Assembly: GCA_965651265.1 (NCBI GenBank)
Contig: CBFGRV010000034.1
Location: 1 to 33,562, forward strand
DNA: 33,562 nt
Source of the DNA: CBFGRV01 sp965651265
Lineage (GTDB): Bacteria; Bacteroidota; Rhodothermia; Rhodothermales; VXPQ01
Direction of reading: 5' to 3'
Each line of letters begins with the position of its first letter. Position 1 is the stretch's first letter. Positions 31,183 through 33,562 of this stretch are shown here, piece after piece. The position numbers and the translations under genes are program-made. The notes beneath the pieces are model-generated. The model saw only the letters and a program-made list of their open reading frames with translations, was not told where the DNA came from and ran no database searches.

Positions 31183-32118
31183 CTACTGATCTGCATACCG
31201 GCAAGCGGATGAATCGGCCTTTACGAAATAGCTCTTGTAGTTCAGCGCTTCCGGATCCATACATCCTTTCAGATTCAGCACCTCCACCTTGCGGAAATCT
31301 ACCGGTGCCGTCTCCGCCTGCAGAGCGATGTAACCCACGGCGAGGAGGCGGCCTTCCTGCATGACGGCCGGATCGGGATCGTTCACGCCGTCGCCGCCCA
31401 TCTGCGGCGCCGTGTAACTCATAACGGTATCACCTTCGACGATGTGCTGGATCAACGAATCGCCCAGCACGCGCGCCTCTGCGCGCACCCACTGATCGCC
31501 ACGGAATGTTTTGGAGGATGAATTCACGCAATGAGCCGTGATCAGCTCGCCATCCATCACCACGTGTGTGCCGGGCGTGCAAAGATTGGCGGTCGTACGC
31601 TCGCCTTCCGCGAATCCCCCCAGCAGCTGAACCTCGATCGAGATCGGGAATCCCTGATGGAGGGTCATCGTCTCGGCCGGTTGCGCGTGGAGCATGATTC
31701 CGTTGTTGCGGACGGCCCAACCGAGATCGGGACCGGCGCCCCGGACCTGCTCGCCGACGAAGCGATATTCGACGGCGACGACGTAATGAGAGAAGGGCTC
31801 CTTGTAGAAGATGTGCCCGAACTCGCCGTCGAACGAGCTCCACTCGTCGTAGCGAACCTTGAGCAGACCTTCCTCGACCCGGAACGTGTTGCGGACGTTC
31901 TCACCGAGCGGGTGGCCCGCGAACTTGATGGTCCAGTCATCCAGGTCGGTGCCGTTGAAGAGCTGAATCCATTCTTTCTGATGCGGCTCACTCGGCTGCA
32001 AGCGGCCGGCAGGATCGTGCTCCGGCCAACAGGCCGCGACGAGAAGCGCGATCGCCAGGGCGGCGGCTGCGAGTGGACGGTGGAATTGTTCCGGATTGGA
32101 TGTCGGCAGTGATGGCAT
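31183..32118 (-). CDS. 3-keto-disaccharide hydrolase-like (DUF1080) lipoprotein
   Basis: The protein is 311 aa. A lipoprotein signal ends LLVAAC (Cys30). The rest is a concanavalin-like DUF1080 (PF06439) domain: EWIQLFNGTDLDDWTIKFAG, EEGLLKVRYDEWSSFDGEFG, HIFYKEPFSHYVVAVEYRF, AVRNNGIMLHAQPAETMT, PISIEVQLLGG. Members act on 3-keto-disaccharides or 3-keto-glucosides in the periplasm in some Bacteroidota; others may only bind carbohydrate. The C-terminus carries a short Cys-containing repeat (GCMDPEALNYKSYFVKADSS). The gene points leftward, with 65 nt between its stop and the convergent decarboxylase stop. It fits the sugar-oxidation theme of the window. Confidence 0.87.
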   Translation of the reverse strand: MPSLPTSNPEQFHRPLAAAALAIALLVAACWPEHDPAGRLQPSEPHQKEWIQLFNGTDLDDWTIKFAGHPLGENVRNTFRVEEGLLKVRYDEWSSFDGEFGHIFYKEPFSHYVVAVEYRFVGEQVRGAGPDLGWAVRNNGIMLHAQPAETMTLHQGFPISIEVQLLGGFAEGERTTANLCTPGTHVVMDGELITAHCVNSSSKTFRGDQWVRAEARVLGDSLIQHIVEGDTVMSYTAPQMGGDGVNDPDPAVMQEGRLLAVGYIALQAETAPVDFRKVEVLNLKGCMDPEALNYKSYFVKADSSACRYADQ

Positions 32119-32400
32119 CGTCAGGCCGCTGTCCTCAGCTGGTCGCCGGGGGAATATACGGCGGCCACGAGGTACATATTTACCTGGTACGATTGGCGCG
32201 AAGCGAAGGCTGCCACCGGCGCGGATTCTTCGAAATGTGGGCTTGAATTCTTGTGCCGGCGGGCACGAGCGAATACGTTGTTTCCATCACGGCATGTCTT
32301 GGTGGCGTTCAATTAACGCTTACTGTCGTCTGCTCTTCGCTCGGATTCGAAAACATACATCTCAGACGCGGACACCATCCACACAAACAAGGAGAACGCC

Positions 32401-32793
32401 ATGGAAACGAGAACAGACATCCGCCGAGACATCCGACGAGCCGACGACGACTTCGAGGCCGCCTTCGCCCGGGGCGATTCGAAGGGCCTGGCCAATCTCT
32501 ACACCGAGGACGGCATGCTGCTGCCGGCCGGAACCGACTTCATATCCGGTAAGGAGAAGATCGCCGGCTTCTGGCAAGCGGTCATGGATATGGGTATCAA
32601 ACGGGCAAAACTCGAGATCATCGAGACAGAGCAGCATGGCGACACGGCCATCGAAATGTCTCGCTATCGCCTGAGCGGTGCCGACGGTGAGCTGATGGAC
32701 GAGGGGAAGTACATCGTCGTATGGAAGCAGGTGGATGGATCGTGGAAGCTGCACCGCGACATCTGGACCAGCAGCGTCCCGCCCCAGGGCTGA
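32401..32793 (+). CDS. SnoaL/DUF4440-type NTF2-like protein
   Basis: The protein is 130 aa. AAGGAG at 32389-32394 precedes ATG 32401 with 6-nt spacing. The cone-shaped NTF2-like pattern is clear: RRADDDFEAAFARGDSKGLA, NLYTEDGMLLPAGTDFISGK, EKIAGFWQAVMDMGIK, and the final strands KYIVVWKQVDGSWKLHRDIW. This is the SgcJ/EcaC/DUF4440 branch, a fold used for many small-molecule isomerases, hydrolases and binding proteins, so the reaction is unknown. There is no signal peptide. A 282-nt region upstream separates it from the divergent DUF1080 gene; I see no other feature there. Confidence 0.87.
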   Translation: METRTDIRRDIRRADDDFEAAFARGDSKGLANLYTEDGMLLPAGTDFISGKEKIAGFWQAVMDMGIKRAKLEIIETEQHGDTAIEMSRYRLSGADGELMDEGKYIVVWKQVDGSWKLHRDIWTSSVPPQG

Positions 32794-32860
32794 TCCATTA
32801 CAAGATGGTTAGAGAGTAGACGGGGCTTTCCTGAAAACTCGTCATTCAATGTCCCGGAAG

Positions 32861-32881
32861 CGGGGATCCGTGGGGTCCCCG
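32861..32881 (+). other. 9-bp hairpin between NTF2-like and PepSY genes
   Basis: CGGGGATCC (32861-32869) folds onto GGGTCCCCG (32873-32881) with one T-G wobble and a 3-nt loop. There is no T-run; it lies 41 nt before the PepSY start, so it is either a terminator remnant or a leader structure. Confidence 0.4.
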
Positions 32882-32921
32882 ATTCGAGACTGTCAAATCA
32901 CGAGACTTCAGGTTTAAGACC

Positions 32922-33287
32922 ATGACCACTACTCGCTTTTTTCAGAACGTGACGCGGCCCGCCGCCTGGCTGCCTTTCGTCCTGGTATTGTTCGTCGCTT
33001 CGGCCAGTAATGTCCGTGCGCAAGATGCTACCTGCGACAAGATCGTAGGCACCATCCAAGTGGAGGACGATGCGCCGAATAAGCGCGAGCTGGCGCAGAT
33101 TTCGGAGGCGCAGGCCCGAGAGATCGTAGCGGAGGCCATGCCGGAAGCCACCATCACGGACATCGATCTGGAGGAGGAAGATGGCTACCTCGTGTACGAG
33201 GTCGAGCTCGAGGTCGGTAATCAAGAGCACGACATGTACATCGACGCGGGGAGCGGGGAGGTGCTCTGCACGGAGATCGACGACTGA
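32922..33287 (+). CDS. PepSY domain-containing exported protein
   Basis: The protein is 121 aa. The signal peptide (PAAWLPFVLVLFVASASNVR, then AQ) gives a small periplasmic protein. The mature part is one PepSY-like domain: ISEAQAREIVAEAMPEATIT, DIDLEEEDGYLVYEVELEVG, MYIDAGSGEVLCTEID. The helix-strand-strand order and the final D-x-x-T/S-G-E-V motif are diagnostic. PepSY domains bind peptides or inhibit proteases, and in some proteins take part in iron or heme uptake. The mature protein is very acidic. Two cysteines are present, one near each end of the mature domain. It is preceded by a hairpin and followed by another. Confidence 0.87.
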   Translation: MTTTRFFQNVTRPAAWLPFVLVLFVASASNVRAQDATCDKIVGTIQVEDDAPNKRELAQISEAQAREIVAEAMPEATITDIDLEEEDGYLVYEVELEVGNQEHDMYIDAGSGEVLCTEIDD

Positions 33288-33385
33288 GACCGACGCAAGT
33301 ATGGGGCTCATGACAAGTGGGTGATGTTTTCGAGAGTGCCGGAGCCTATTTTCGGCCGCTCCTGGTACTTTCACACATCCGTTCG

Positions 33386-33410
33386 TCGGGGCGGGTCCGT
33401 TCCGCCCCGA
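33386..33410 (+). terminator. GC-rich 9-bp stem-loop after the PepSY gene
   Basis: TCGGGGCGG (33386-33394) and CCGCCCCGA (33402-33410) pair perfectly around a 7-nt loop. It is stable but followed by TGAACC and not T residues, so it is a probable terminator of the T-less type or an mRNA-end structure. Confidence 0.5.
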
Positions 33411-33428
33411 TGAACCGGCCCCACGCTC

Positions 33429-33562
33429 ATGCCCTCATCCACGATCTCGATCGAATCCGCCGCGGACTCGATCTCCCAAACGCCGGCTCATCGAGGTGGC
33501 CGGTTCGCCGTGTTCATCCTCTGCTGGATGGGCAACTACTTCGGCGGCATGATTTCGACGCT
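33429..33562 (+). CDS. N-terminus of a membrane transporter (possibly MFS), 3' partial
   Basis: ATG at 33429 opens a frame that runs off the window end; 44 complete codons are visible. A polar Ser-rich N-terminus (MPSSTISIESAADSIS) is followed by RGGRFAVFILCWMGNYFGG, the start of a first transmembrane helix. The pattern resembles N-termini of major facilitator transporters, but it is too short to be sure. No Shine-Dalgarno is seen near the ATG, so the start is provisional. Confidence 0.5.
   Translation, partial: MPSSTISIESAADSISQTPAHRGGRFAVFILCWMGNYFGGMIST

Overview
The window (about 60% G+C by eye) looks like chromosomal DNA of an FCB-group bacterium, most likely a Rhodothermota-type marine heterotroph. 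Three proteins end in a Por/type IX secretion (T9SS) type A sorting domain (YPNPT, VFPNPVSS, NYPNPFAGG), several are lipoproteins, and three carry twin-arginine-type leaders. This assignment is inference from protein style; no rRNA, tRNA, integrase, transposase, plasmid gene or CRISPR array was seen.

Layout. 1-2096: 3' part of a secreted D-glucuronyl C5-epimerase-like protein with a T9SS tail. 2234-3118: a hypothetical gene, a two-way terminator, a small membrane protein and a 28-residue mini-ORF too short for ordinary gene finders. 3329-7274: a 6-phosphogluconolactonase-type lactonase, a TolB-like propeller protein and a SAM methyltransferase preceded by a hairpin that overlaps its ribosome-binding site. 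7423-10625: a sorbosone-dehydrogenase-like lipoprotein coupled to a cytochrome c lipoprotein, facing a PQQ-type aldose dehydrogenase lipoprotein. 10918-11945: DoxX and YCII-domain lipoprotein pair. 12358-17915: a same-strand four-gene block (PEGA membrane protein, TPR-like exported protein, tail-fibre-like protein with a Peptidase_S74 self-cleaving chaperone, T9SS-sorted protein). 17899-20901: a 1000-residue ThuA / sugar dehydrogenase / CBM6-like fusion. 21187-22605: an ARPP-1 family protein and a truncated gene fragment. 22575-24792: HiPIP divergent from a di-heme cytochrome c carrying a T9SS tail. 24952-29511: CE15 glucuronoyl esterase, a STAS-like protein, a six-helix membrane protein and a GH10 xylanase. 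29540-33562: group II PLP decarboxylase, 3-keto-disaccharide hydrolase-like lipoprotein, NTF2-like protein, PepSY protein and the start of a membrane transporter.

How the genes fit together. Two themes recur. The first is attack on uronic-acid-containing polysaccharide (C5-epimerase, CE15, GH10), with extracytoplasmic sugar oxidation (three quinoprotein-type dehydrogenases, a lactonase, a DUF1080 hydrolase). The second is electron transfer outside the inner membrane (cytochrome c lipoprotein, HiPIP, surface-sorted di-heme cytochrome). The genes are not one operon, so a shared pathway is inference.

The best candidates for an undescribed system are the PEGA/TPR/S74/T9SS block at 12358-17915, which could build a self-processing trimeric surface fibre, and the HiPIP/T9SS-cytochrome pair at 22575-24792.
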